DNA from: an uncultured Curtobacterium sp. | Lineage (GTDB): Bacteria; Actinomycetota; Actinomycetes; Actinomycetales; Microbacteriaceae | Assembly: GCA_913778205.1 (NCBI GenBank) | Contig: CAJYUW010000020.1 | Coordinates: forward strand, 1-64,000 | Reading direction: 5' to 3' | Length of the DNA stretch: 64,000 bases | Part shown: piece by piece, positions 16,128 to 24,143 of the stretch | Layout: every line of letters starts with the position of its first letter | Position numbering within the stretch: the first letter of the stretch is position 1 | Position numbers and translations under genes: made by a program | The notes under the pieces: generated by a model | Database searches by the model: none | Told to the model about the DNA's origin: nothing | Seen by the model: the letters and a program-made list of their open reading frames with translations, nothing else

Positions 16128-16402
16128 CAGGCCGCCCCGAGGAGCTTCGGGATCATGTCGAACGCCGCGTGCGTGAACGCGATCATCTCGGAGATCATCC
16201 AGTTGCCGCAGACGACGAGCGCGATCGCGACCGCGACGGCCTTCGGGACGAACGAGAGCGTGACCTCCTGGATCTGCGTCACCGACTGGAACAGCGAGAT
16301 CGCGAAGCCGACGACGAGCGACGTCACGAGGACGGGCGCGGCGAGCTTCCCGGCGACGAGGAGCGCCTGGAGCACGAGGTCGAGGACGGCCTGCTGGTCC
16401 AT
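16127..16402 (-). CDS. fliQ: flagellar export protein FliQ
   Basis: A 91-residue protein with two TM helices (about 15-37 and 50-75), the typical size. The conserved LVVGFAISLFQSVTQIQEVT followed by LSFVPKAVAVAIAL identifies FliQ, which packs around FliP/FliR in the export gate. It overlaps both fliP and fliR by ATGA. Confidence 0.96.
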   Translation of the reverse strand: MDQQAVLDLVLQALLVAGKLAAPVLVTSLVVGFAISLFQSVTQIQEVTLSFVPKAVAVAIALVVCGNWMISEMIAFTHAAFDMIPKLLGAA

Positions 16403-17256
16403 CAGTGCACCACCTGGTACGACTCGATGAGCGACTTGATGATGAGCCCCCAGCCGTCGACGAGCACGAACAGCAGGATCTTGAACGGCAGCGAGATCAT
16501 CACCGGCGGGAGCATCATCATGCCCATCGACATGAGCGCAGCGGACACGACGAGGTCGATGACGAGGAACGGGATGAAGATGACGAACCCGATGATGAAC
16601 GCGCTCCGCAGCTCGGAGATGATGAACGCCGGGATCACGGTCGTCATCGGCACGTCCGCGATGTCCTTCGGGTTCGCCTGACCGGCCGCGCGGGTGATGA
16701 GGGCGACGTCCTCCTCGCGCGTCTGGTGCAGCATGAACGTCCGCAGCGGCTTCGTGCCGACCTCGACCGCCTGGGTGAAGTCGAGGTGCCCGGCCAGGTA
16801 CGGCTGCAGCGCGTCGTCGTTGATGTGCCCGATCACCGGCGCCATCACGAAGAGCGACAGGAAGAGCGCGAGGCCGGCGAGCACCTGGTTCGGCGGGATC
16901 GACTGCAGTGCGAGCGCGTTCCGGGTCATCGCGAGGACGACGAAGATCTTCGTGAACGACGTCATCATGAGCATGAGCGCGGGGGCGACGCTGAGGAGCG
17001 TGATGCCGATGAGCGTCACGACCGCCGACGACGGCGTGCCGTCCGGGCCGTTCACGCTGACGCTGAAGTCCCCCGTCGCCGGCGCGGTCGGGGTCGCCGG
17101 CGCCGTCGGCTGCACGACCCCGGCGGCGTGCGCGCCCGTGGCCGTCAGCATGAGGTACCCGGCGACCACCATCAGTCCGAGGACGCCGACCGCGACGACC
17201 CGACCGGAGGACGCCAGCCGGAGGCGGCGCGCCGTCGCGGGAGCCGCCGCCCTCAC
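16402..17256 (-). CDS. fliP: flagellar export protein FliP
   Basis: A 284-residue protein, the main subunit of the export gate. It begins with a hydrophobic signal-like segment (about 15-35, ending near AHA), a short P/T/A linker, then four TM helices. The family block LMLMMTSFTKIFVVLAMTRN with ALALQSIPPNQVLAGLALFL and the C-terminal VSAALMSMGMMMLPPVMISL with PFKILLFVLVDGWGL are clear. The GTG start at 17256 overlaps the fliO stop (GTGA); longer upstream frame lies inside fliO and is not used. Confidence 0.95.
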   Translation of the reverse strand: MRAAAPATARRLRLASSGRVVAVGVLGLMVVAGYLMLTATGAHAAGVVQPTAPATPTAPATGDFSVSVNGPDGTPSSAVVTLIGITLLSVAPALMLMMTSFTKIFVVLAMTRNALALQSIPPNQVLAGLALFLSLFVMAPVIGHINDDALQPYLAGHLDFTQAVEVGTKPLRTFMLHQTREEDVALITRAAGQANPKDIADVPMTTVIPAFIISELRSAFIIGFVIFIPFLVIDLVVSAALMSMGMMMLPPVMISLPFKILLFVLVDGWGLIIKSLIESYQVVH

Positions 17257-17822
17257 CCGGCCCGCCGGTGCTTCAGGGCCGCGGCGGCCTGCCGCCAGGT
17301 GTCGGCGGACAGGATCGAGCCCTGCAGCTGGGAGGCGGTCGGCACGACCGCGCGCTGGGGGCGCCGGTTGCGCGGACGCATCGGGAGCGGCGCGGCGGCG
17401 GGAGCCGTCGCGTCGGACGGGAGGCCCGGCTCGGCTCCGGCGTGCAGGTCGAGTTCCCGACGGAACGCGTCGGCCGACGGGGTCGGCTCCGTGCCGCGTG
17501 GCGCCGGTGCGGTCCGGGTGGGCAGGGCGACGGGCGCGGTCACGACGGTCAGCTCCGGCGCCGGGGCGGCCGCGCTGGTGAGCAGCGAGACGCCGTGCTC
17601 GGAGACGCCGAGCACGAGTCGCTCCCCCTCGACGTCGACCACCACGACGCTGGCCTTCCCGCCGATGCCCTGACGGCCGACGACCTCGACGGACGCCGCG
17701 CGACGGCCGTGCGCCCTCCCGCCGACGAGCTTCTTCCGGCTGACCCGGTGCAGCACCCACATGAGGGCGAGCACCACGCCGAGCGAGAGCGCGACGCGGA
17801 GGACGATGACCGCGGTGTCCAT
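17253..17822 (-). CDS. fliO: FliO-like flagellar export assembly protein
   Basis: A 189-residue protein with one N-terminal TM helix (about 6-24) followed by the short beta-rich FliO domain (VVGRQGIGGKASVVVVDVEG, then ERLVLGVSEHGVSLL), then about 100 residues of low-complexity P/A-rich tail. FliO is a scaffold that helps FliP rings assemble; the family is poorly conserved, so position between fliN and fliP weighs heavily. ATG 17822; stop overlaps fliP. Confidence 0.85.
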   Translation of the reverse strand: MDTAVIVLRVALSLGVVLALMWVLHRVSRKKLVGGRAHGRRAASVEVVGRQGIGGKASVVVVDVEGERLVLGVSEHGVSLLTSAAAPAPELTVVTAPVALPTRTAPAPRGTEPTPSADAFRRELDLHAGAEPGLPSDATAPAAAPLPMRPRNRRPQRAVVPTASQLQGSILSADTWRQAAAALKHRRAG

Positions 17823-17824
17823 GC

Positions 17825-18535
17825 TCAGACCGTCTCGGCGACGTCGAGGATCTTCGTGATGCGGACGGCGTAGTCCTGGTCGACGACGACCACCTCGCCG
17901 TGCGCGATGAGCCGCCCGTTGAGCAACACGTCGGCGGGCGCGCCGGCGCTGCGGTCGAGCTCGACGACCGCGCCCGGCTCCATGCCGAGCACGTCGCGCA
18001 CGGACATCCGGGTGCGGCCGATCTCGACGGTCAGCGTCATCTCGACGTTGTTGATCCGGCCGAGGTTGCCGAGGGAGCTCGCGACGGCGGGTGCGTGGGA
18101 CGCGGAGACGGTGCCGTTCTCGCGGATCCGGATGCCGAACCAGCCGCCGGGGACGCCGCCCGCGGTGAGCTCGAACACCGCGGTCTCGGGGTCGGCGAGG
18201 AGCGCCGTCCCGGACTCGAGCCGCGCGTCCCCGAGCACCCCGACCCCGAGCACCGCGGCGGCGGCCTCGAGTGACGGACGGAGCACGTCGGTCACGTCGA
18301 CGATGCCGTGCTCGGTCCCGCCGGCGGCCGTGACCGCGTCGAGGTCGGTGAGGACGAGCACGAGGTCGGCCGACAGGCCGCCGACGAACGAGGCGACCAC
18401 CCCGGTGGCCGCCGCGTCGAGCGCTGCCGGTGTCGCGCCTCCCGGCTGGGCCACCGCGCTGAGCGGCGCCGCCGTCGGCAGGGCGACCACGAGCGCGTCG
18501 GCGGCGGTGGCGTGGAGGGTGGTGGTGGCGGTCAT
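17825..18535 (-). CDS. fliN: flagellar switch protein FliN (FliY-like, extended N-terminus)
   Basis: A 236-residue protein. The C-terminal SpoA domain (about 155-233: NNVEMTLTVEIGRTRMSVRD, then VVVDQDYAVRITKIL) forms the lower C-ring with FliM and FliG. The first 140 residues resemble a diverged CheC/FliY-type domain (DVLRPSLEAAAAVLG, then WFGIRI) but I see no CheC phosphatase motif (S/D-x3-E-x2-N), so phosphatase activity is doubtful. ATG 18535 overlaps the fliM stop by ATGA. Confidence 0.92.
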   Translation of the reverse strand: MTATTTLHATAADALVVALPTAAPLSAVAQPGGATPAALDAAATGVVASFVGGLSADLVLVLTDLDAVTAAGGTEHGIVDVTDVLRPSLEAAAAVLGVGVLGDARLESGTALLADPETAVFELTAGGVPGGWFGIRIRENGTVSASHAPAVASSLGNLGRINNVEMTLTVEIGRTRMSVRDVLGMEPGAVVELDRSAGAPADVLLNGRLIAHGEVVVVDQDYAVRITKILDVAETV

Positions 18536-19572
18536 GCGGAGGGCTCCGTAGCTGCGGTGGTGGTGACGACGATGCCGGCGAGGCGCGACCCGTTCGCGCC
18601 GACGGCCGCGGTGCCGACGGGCTCGCCGTCGACCGCGATGGTGAGGGGGCGGTGCTGCGGGTGCGGCAGCGGGAGCACGTCCCCGACGGCGAGTCCGAGG
18701 ACCTGCGCGGGCAGCACGGTCGCGGGAGCGAAGCGCAGCGCGACGCCGACCGGGACGTTCGCGAGCTGCTCGTCGAGCAGGTGACGGGCCTCGGCGGCCG
18801 AGACGTGCGCGCTGGTCTCGCCGAGCTGCGGCAGGACGGACTCGGCGGGGAGCGCGAGCGTCCCGGGGGCGACGCGGTCGCCGACGCGGATCTCGAAGGA
18901 CGCCACGATCATCAGGTCGCCCTTCTGCGCGGCCTGGGCGAACTGCGAGTTGAACTGGAACCCGCCGGCGGTGACGTCGTGCGCGAGGAGCCCGCCGAAG
19001 GAGTACCGCAGGTCGTCGAGGGCGTCCTCGACGATCTTCCGGACGAGCGCCTGCTCGATCGGCGTGAAGGTCCGCTCCGGGGTCGGCAGGGGCTTCGAGG
19101 CGCCGAGGGCGTGCGAGACCCAGGTGAGCGCGGCGTCGAGCGGGACCTGCAGGACGCCCTTCGCGGCGACGTCGGCGATGGGCAGCAGCACCATGCCGGT
19201 GAGCGCGGGCAACGAGGCCGCGTACTCGTCGTAGGTCGTCATCTGGACCGACTCGCACGTGACCTGGCTGACGGCCCGGACCTTCGCCGTGAGCTGCGTC
19301 CCCCACTGGCGGGCGAAGGTCTCGAAGGCGAGCTCGAGGACCCGGGCGTGCTCGCGCGCGAGGGTCGACGGCCGTGCGAAGTCGTACACGTCGACCGGTG
19401 CGTCGCCGGTCGCGGGCGCACCGGACGGGGCGCCGGGCGTGCTCGTCGCCCGCGCGGGCGCGCCGGACGGGGCGCCAGGCGTGTTCGTCGCCCGCGCGGG
19501 CGCGCCGGACGGGGTCGGCGGTGCGGCGGCGGTCTCGATCACGGGTGCGTCTATCGGTCCGCCGTGGACCAC
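18532..19572 (-). CDS. fliM: flagellar motor switch protein FliM, no CheY-binding N-peptide
   Basis: A 346-residue protein. The middle domain begins DVYDFARPSTLAREHARVLE (about residue 61) and runs to ~250, and a C-terminal SpoA domain (about 260-335) follows. The first 60 residues, where FliM normally carries the LSQxEIDALL peptide that binds CheY-P, are instead two and a half copies of a 14-residue Pro/Ala/Thr repeat (PSGAPARATNTPGA). GTG 19572 is the start used; only 37 nt separate it from motB and no EIDAL-like frame is seen there. No fliL lies between motB and fliM. Confidence 0.92.
   Translation of the reverse strand: MVHGGPIDAPVIETAAAPPTPSGAPARATNTPGAPSGAPARATSTPGAPSGAPATGDAPVDVYDFARPSTLAREHARVLELAFETFARQWGTQLTAKVRAVSQVTCESVQMTTYDEYAASLPALTGMVLLPIADVAAKGVLQVPLDAALTWVSHALGASKPLPTPERTFTPIEQALVRKIVEDALDDLRYSFGGLLAHDVTAGGFQFNSQFAQAAQKGDLMIVASFEIRVGDRVAPGTLALPAESVLPQLGETSAHVSAAEARHLLDEQLANVPVGVALRFAPATVLPAQVLGLAVGDVLPLPHPQHRPLTIAVDGEPVGTAAVGANGSRLAGIVVTTTAATEPSA
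19412..19514. repeat. 42-bp tandem repeat inside fliM
   Basis: Units at 19412-19453 and 19454-19495 differ at only a few bases, with a third, partial unit to about 19514. The period of 42 bp keeps the reading frame and gives the 14-residue repeat in the FliM N-terminus. It is a likely length-variable site. Confidence 0.85.
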
Positions 19573-19609
19573 CCGTCAGCGCTGTGCCCCCTTCTGGGGC
19601 GGTGGGAGG

Positions 19610-20575
19610 TCAGCCGTTCGTCACGCCCTTCGCGCCGTCCTGCGCTGCCGCGAGTGCCGGCATGAGCGCGCTGACGTCCTGGTCCTGGTTCGACAGCACC
19701 ACGATGTCGACCCGGCGGTTCAGCGTGAGCGCCTGGTCGGAGTCGCCCTTCGCGAGCGGTCGGCTCGACCCGAACCCCACGCTCTGGACGTGCGCCGCGG
19801 GCATGCCGCCGCGCTCGACGAGGTCCCGCAGCACGCCGGTGGCCCGGGCGGCGCTGAGCTCCCAGTTGGTCGCGTACGGCGCGGTGGAGTCGCGCTGGTC
19901 GGCGTGCCCCTCCACGCTGACGTCGTGGTCGCTCGTCCGGAGCACGGGCGCGATCGCGTCCATGATCCGCTTCGCCTGGTCGGAGAGGTCGGCGCTGTTC
20001 GTCGCGAAGTAGGTCTCGCTGCCGACGAGCCGGACGGTGAGTCCCCGGGCGTCGACGGTGAACTGGACGTTGGCGGTCTGGCCGGCACGGCGGAGGTTCG
20101 ACTGGATCGCCCGCTCGATGCCCTGCAGGTCGTCGAGCTCGTGCTTCGCGGCGTCGACGTCGGCCTTGGAGGTGGCCTTCGGCACCGCCGTGCTCGTCGG
20201 GTCGGCGGTCGCGGCGCCCGGACCGGCCTCGGCGTTGCTGTTCGCGCTGCCGCTCGAGGCGCTCGAGTGGTCGGCCTGCGACTTGTCGATCGAGTAGCCG
20301 GAGCCGTCCTTCACCTGGTCCTTCGTGACGACGGTCCCGGACGCGGTGTCGACCTTCTGCGACTTGACCTCGCCGAAGCCGGTGGCGAGCGAGTTCTTCA
20401 GGGCGATGTACTTCTGCTGGTCGACCGTCGACATCGCGAACAGCACGAGGAACATGCACATCAGCACGGTGATCATGTCCATGTACGACGCCATCCAGCG
20501 CTCGTCGGGGTGCTCGGCCTCGTCGTGCCCCTTCTTCGCCCGACCACGACCGCGTCCGCGCGGGTTGCCGCTCAT
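19610..20575 (-). CDS. motB: flagellar stator protein MotB
   Basis: A 321-residue peptidoglycan-anchored stator subunit. One TM helix (about 28-50: MASYMDMITVLMCMFLVLFA) carries D33, the proton-binding aspartate. A S/A-rich plug/linker (about 70-150) is followed by an OmpA-like domain (about 190-305) with VSVEGHADQRDS and GFGSSRPLAKGDSD, then NRRVDIVV. ATG 20575; the upstream motA stop is 2 nt away. Confidence 0.95.
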   Translation of the reverse strand: MSGNPRGRGRGRAKKGHDEAEHPDERWMASYMDMITVLMCMFLVLFAMSTVDQQKYIALKNSLATGFGEVKSQKVDTASGTVVTKDQVKDGSGYSIDKSQADHSSASSGSANSNAEAGPGAATADPTSTAVPKATSKADVDAAKHELDDLQGIERAIQSNLRRAGQTANVQFTVDARGLTVRLVGSETYFATNSADLSDQAKRIMDAIAPVLRTSDHDVSVEGHADQRDSTAPYATNWELSAARATGVLRDLVERGGMPAAHVQSVGFGSSRPLAKGDSDQALTLNRRVDIVVLSNQDQDVSALMPALAAAQDGAKGVTNG

Positions 20576-20577
20576 CG

Positions 20578-21408
20578 TCAGGCCGCCAGCTGCTCGTCGT
20601 CGGCGCCGGCGCCCTTGGCGGCGGACTTCGCCGACTTCGCCGACTTCGCGTCCGCGAGCCGAGCCGCCGGCGGGACCATGGCCTTGAGGCGCTCACCGAG
20701 CAGGCGCGGCTGGCTCCCGGCCTGCACCGCGAGGAGGCCCTCCATGAGCAGCGTCTGCCGGTCGGACTCGAGCTGCGCGAGCTTCCGGAGCTTGCCGCCG
20801 ATCGGCAGCCAGAGGAAGTTCGCCGTCAGCAGGCCCCACAGCGTCGCGACGAAGGCGCTCGCGATGAGCGGGCCGAGTTCGTCGGGCTTGCCGAGGTTGG
20901 CGAGCACGTGCGTGAGCGACACGACCGTGCCGATGATGCCGACGGTCGGGGCGAACCCGCCGAGGCCCATGAAGAACGCGCTCGCGCTCCGGACCGGGGC
21001 TGCGTTCGACTCGATCTCGTCCTCGAGCAGGATCCGGAGCTCGTCGCCGTCGGTGCCGTCGGCGATGTTCTGCAGCGCCTTCTTCATGAACGGGTCGTCG
21101 TGCTTGTCGGCTTCCTGCTCGAGCGCGAGCAGGCCGTTCGCACGGGCGGTCTCGGCGAGTCCGACGACGTCGTCGATGACCGACTGCGGCGGGGTGACCT
21201 TGCCGGTGAACGCCTTCGGGACGGCCTTGAACGAGGCGATCGCGTCCTTCAGCGTCGTGCTCGCGACGCCGCAGCCGATGGTCGCACCGAACACGAGCAG
21301 CATCGGCGCCGGGAGGAAGAGCCCGGCGAGCTCGACGTGCTCCATCTCGACCATGCCGAACAGCGCGCCGAACGCGATGAGGATGCCGATGATCGTCGCG
21401 ATGTCCAC
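20578..21408 (-). CDS. motA: flagellar stator protein MotA
   Basis: A 276-residue proton channel subunit with four TM helices. DIATIIGILIAFGALFGMVE is the first helix; the cytosolic loop (about 60-160) carries the charged residues that contact FliG, and the SAFFMGLGGFAPTVGIIGTV plus LASAFVATLWGLLTANFLWL pair are the MotA/ExbB signature. The C-terminus ends in a K/A-rich repeat (KSAKSAKSAAKG). GTG 21408 is the start: it lies 1 nt after the flbD stop, and the frame upstream overlaps flbD without homology. Confidence 0.94.
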   Translation of the reverse strand: MDIATIIGILIAFGALFGMVEMEHVELAGLFLPAPMLLVFGATIGCGVASTTLKDAIASFKAVPKAFTGKVTPPQSVIDDVVGLAETARANGLLALEQEADKHDDPFMKKALQNIADGTDGDELRILLEDEIESNAAPVRSASAFFMGLGGFAPTVGIIGTVVSLTHVLANLGKPDELGPLIASAFVATLWGLLTANFLWLPIGGKLRKLAQLESDRQTLLMEGLLAVQAGSQPRLLGERLKAMVPPAARLADAKSAKSAKSAAKGAGADDEQLAA

Positions 21409-21409
21409 G

Positions 21410-21709
21410 TCAGCGACCCCCGTCCTGCACGCGGTGCTCGGACGTGGCGTGCAGCGAGGCCACCGGGGCGAGCGTCGGCTGCGGACCGGTCGCGTTCCGC
21501 GGTGTAGTCGCGTCGGTGCCGTAGGCCATCCCGACGATGCGCGCACGGTAGGCGGCGATCAGGTCGATGACCTCGACCATGGGCTCGCGCACGATGTACT
21601 TCGCGCCGTCGACCATGATGAGGGTCGTGTCCGGCGTCTCCTGGATGCGCTCCACGAGGTCCGGGTTCACAGCGAAGCCGCTGCCGTTGAGTCGTGTGAC
21701 GACGATCAT
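21410..21709 (-). CDS. flbD: FlbD-family flagellar protein (SwrD-like)
   Basis: A 99-residue soluble protein. MIVVTRLNGSGFAVNPDLVE, then RIQETPDTTLIMVDGAKYIV and EVIDLIAAYR, is the complete FlbD/SwrD core (about 70 residues); the C-terminal 35 residues are variable. In Bacillus the homologue raises stator power, and the gene commonly sits between flgE and motA. Here it is the first gene of half A. A flagellar-sigma-like promoter lies about 80 nt upstream. Confidence 0.92.
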   Translation of the reverse strand: MIVVTRLNGSGFAVNPDLVERIQETPDTTLIMVDGAKYIVREPMVEVIDLIAAYRARIVGMAYGTDATTPRNATGPQPTLAPVASLHATSEHRVQDGGR

Positions 21710-21786
21710 GGCCCGTCCTGGTTCTCGATCGTCCCGCCGCCGTCCGTGGGGCGGGATGCCGCCCTTCCGTGGGCGTGCACCGAGGG

Positions 21787-21813
21787 CTATCGGCCCACTC
21801 GGCCCTCCCGTAA
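21787..21813 (-). promoter_or_regulatory. candidate flagellar sigma (FliA/WhiG-type) promoter for flbD-motAB operon
   Basis: Read on the minus strand, TTAC (21813-21810), 15 nt, then GCCGATAG (21794-21787). The FliA/SigD/WhiG consensus is TAAA-N15/16-GCCGATAA, so the -10 matches 7 of 8 positions and the spacing is right; the -35 is weaker. It lies 78 nt upstream of the flbD ATG, where half A needs its own promoter. Confidence 0.55.
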
Positions 21814-21986
21814 GCGCGCGTCGCCCCGACGAGCGCGTGGGGTACAGAACGGGGGACAGATCCGGGAGCGAACCCCCAGCAACCGACCGCAACCGGAGCG
21901 GTGGATCCGTCGGTAGTACCTGCGAGACGTCGAGGACGACGTCGAGCCGACCGGCCCGACCCGGGCCCGAGAAGGGAACGACAACG

Positions 21987-22844
21987 ATGCGCAAGAAGAC
22001 CCTCGCCGCCGGCCTCGCGTCCGGTGTGCTGCTCGCCGCGACCGCCGCGGTCCTGCCCGCCGCGACCGCCACGGCCGCCACCGGCGACGCCACGCTCTCC
22101 GTCCTGCACGCCGTCCCGTCCGTCACGGTCGACGTGTACCTCGACGGCAAGCGCGCGCTCGACGACTTCACGCCGGGCACCCTCGCCGGCCCGATGATGG
22201 TCCCGGCCGGGGCGCACTCGATCGCGATCACCGCCGGTGACGCGACGGACGACTCGAAGCCGATCATCGGCCCGGTCGACGTCACGCTCGACGCCGGCGG
22301 GAACTACACCGCGGTCGCGCACGACGACACGAGCGGCAAGCCGACCGCGACCCTGTTCACGAACGACACGTCGGCCACCCCGGCCGGCCAGGGCCGCCTC
22401 ATCGTCCGGCACGTGGCCGCGGCGCCCGCCGTGGACGTGCTCGCCGGCGGCAAGGCCGTGATCTCCGGCCTGACCAACCCCGACGAGAAGGCGCTCGAAC
22501 TCCCCGCCGGCACCGTCTCGGCCTCGGTGGCAGCGGCCGGCACCACCACCCCGGTGATCGGCCCGGCGGACGTCGCCGTGAAGGCCGGCACCGACACCAT
22601 CGTGTACGCGTGGGGCAGCCTCGACGACAAGAACCTCGCCCTCGCCACCCAGACGATCTCGGGCCTCGGCGGCACCCCGAACGGCGTCCCGGCGGGCAAC
22701 GCGGGCCTCGTCGCGACGAACCAGCCCGACGTCGCGCCGTGGATCGGCGCCGGTGCTGCGCTCCTCGCAGCCGCCGTGCTCGGGACCGTCGCCATCCGTC
22801 GGCGCCGCACCGCGGACGCCGGTCGGCAGGACTCCGGCCGCTGA
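21987..22844 (+). CDS. secreted, membrane-anchored DUF4397 protein
   Basis: A 285-residue surface protein. A Sec signal peptide (MRKKTLAAGLASGVLLAATA, cleavage probably near ATA-ATG, residue ~33) is followed by a DUF4397 domain with two related halves (ATLSVLHAVPSVTVDVYLDG and GRLIVRHVAAAPAVDVLAGG), then a TM helix (about 248-268) and the RRRR stop-transfer tail. No clear LPxTG is visible. It is followed 2 nt later by a class F sortase, an arrangement common in actinobacteria. ATG 21987 has a GAAGGGA site. Confidence 0.85.
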   Translation: MRKKTLAAGLASGVLLAATAAVLPAATATAATGDATLSVLHAVPSVTVDVYLDGKRALDDFTPGTLAGPMMVPAGAHSIAITAGDATDDSKPIIGPVDVTLDAGGNYTAVAHDDTSGKPTATLFTNDTSATPAGQGRLIVRHVAAAPAVDVLAGGKAVISGLTNPDEKALELPAGTVSASVAAAGTTTPVIGPADVAVKAGTDTIVYAWGSLDDKNLALATQTISGLGGTPNGVPAGNAGLVATNQPDVAPWIGAGAALLAAAVLGTVAIRRRRTADAGRQDSGR

Positions 22845-22846
22845 TC

Positions 22847-23500
22847 GTGCGACGCACGGTACGGCCGTCCGTGGCGGCGTTCGCCGTCGCCACGGCGGCC
22901 GTCGCCGTCCTGACCGGGTGCTCGCCGGCCGGCCCCCTCCCCGGCGGGCACCCCTCCCTCGCCCCCACGAACACGCCGACGCCTCCCCCGGCGGCGTTCT
23001 CGACCGCGGTGCCGCAGCAGGCCGCGACCGTCCCGCCGGTCGCCCCGGCTGCAGCGGCACCCGCCCGGGTCACCGTCGACTGGGCCGGCGTCACGGCGTC
23101 GGTCCGGCCGGAGGGCGTCGACGCGCAGGGCGCCATGGCGCTCCCGCCGGACCCCGCGGTCGCGGGCTGGTACCGGTACGGCGCCGCCCCGGCCTCCACC
23201 GAAGGCACGGTGGTCCTGGCCGCCCACGTCGACGCCGTCGGTTACGGGGTCGGCCCCTTCGCCCACCTCCGCGACGTGCCCGACGGCCGGACCATCACGA
23301 TCGCGGACACGACCGGTGCGGAGACCCGCTGGCGGATCGACTCGGTCTCCCTGCTGGAGAAGCGCGGCCTCCCTTGGGACCGCATCTTCCGGACGGACGG
23401 CGACCGTCGACTCGTGCTCGTCACGTGCGGCGGCGTGTTCGACGAGCAGACCCGCCACTACGAGAGCAACCTCGTCATCACCGCGACGCCGGTGTCATGA
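22847..23500 (+). CDS. class F sortase, lipoprotein type
   Basis: A 217-residue exported cysteine transpeptidase-like enzyme. The N-terminus has a lipobox (AVLTGC, Cys25), so the protein is probably lipid-anchored. A Pro/Ala/Thr linker (to ~75) leads to the catalytic domain with His127 (AAHVDAVGYGVGPF), Cys194 (LVTCGG) and Arg203, the sortase triad. Class F sortases act on cell-wall proteins, but their actinobacterial substrates are poorly known; the adjacent DUF4397 protein is a natural candidate partner by neighbourhood only. Confidence 0.9.
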   Translation: MRRTVRPSVAAFAVATAAVAVLTGCSPAGPLPGGHPSLAPTNTPTPPPAAFSTAVPQQAATVPPVAPAAAAPARVTVDWAGVTASVRPEGVDAQGAMALPPDPAVAGWYRYGAAPASTEGTVVLAAHVDAVGYGVGPFAHLRDVPDGRTITIADTTGAETRWRIDSVSLLEKRGLPWDRIFRTDGDRRLVLVTCGGVFDEQTRHYESNLVITATPVS

Positions 23501-23597
23501 CCCGGGAGGCCCGACCGTGTGCCCGCCGTACCCCGTCGCCCCGACATCCGTACGATCGAGGCACGGTCGATGCCGACCGCCCCGACGACAGGACCCC

Positions 23598-24143
23598 GTG
23601 ACGACCATCCTCCCCGACGACGGCGAGCTCTCCGACGCCTTCAGCGCCGGGAGCGAGGCCGCCCTGCGCGCCGTGTACGACCGGTGGTCGCCGCTCGTCC
23701 ACACCCTCGCGCTCCGGGCGCTCCGCGACCCGATGGCCGCGGAGGACGTCACCCAGCAGGTGTTCGTCAAGGCCTGGCGTCGGTGCGCGAGCTTCGATCC
23801 GGAGCGCGGGCCGCTCGGGGCGTGGCTCGTCGGCATCACCCGGAACTGCATCGCGGACGCGCTCGCCGAGCGGGCGCGCCAGGCGCCGGCCGCGGACCCG
23901 ACCATCGTCGAGGAGACCGCGGTCGCACCTGAGCCGTCGTTCGACCTCGCCGAACGCGCGCTCGTCGCCGGGGAGCTCGACCGCCTCGACGACGAGCCGC
24001 GACGTGTCATGCGGTTGGCCTTCTACGAGGACCTCAGCCATCGTGAGATCGCGGAGCGGCTCCAGATCCCGCTCGGGACGGTCAAGAGCCACATCCATCG
24101 GAGTCTCGCTCGGCTCCGAACACGTTTGGAGGTGATCGAGTGA
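23598..24143 (+). CDS. ECF sigma factor, SigK-like
   Basis: A 181-residue sigma-70 family member with region 2 (YDRWSPLVHTLALRALRDPM, then AEDVTQQVFVKAWRR) and region 4 (LSHREIAERLQIPLGTVKSH). No region 3, hence an extracytoplasmic-function factor. It overlaps the next gene, an RskA-type membrane anti-sigma factor, by GTGA. This pairing mirrors mycobacterial SigK-RskA. GTG 23598 was chosen because the frame further upstream overlaps the sortase end in low-complexity sequence. Confidence 0.9.
   Translation: MTTILPDDGELSDAFSAGSEAALRAVYDRWSPLVHTLALRALRDPMAAEDVTQQVFVKAWRRCASFDPERGPLGAWLVGITRNCIADALAERARQAPAADPTIVEETAVAPEPSFDLAERALVAGELDRLDDEPRRVMRLAFYEDLSHREIAERLQIPLGTVKSHIHRSLARLRTRLEVIE

Noticed and set aside
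19573-19609. fliL between motB and fliM
   Set aside because: The gap is only 37 nt; no FliL-like protein is seen anywhere in the window.
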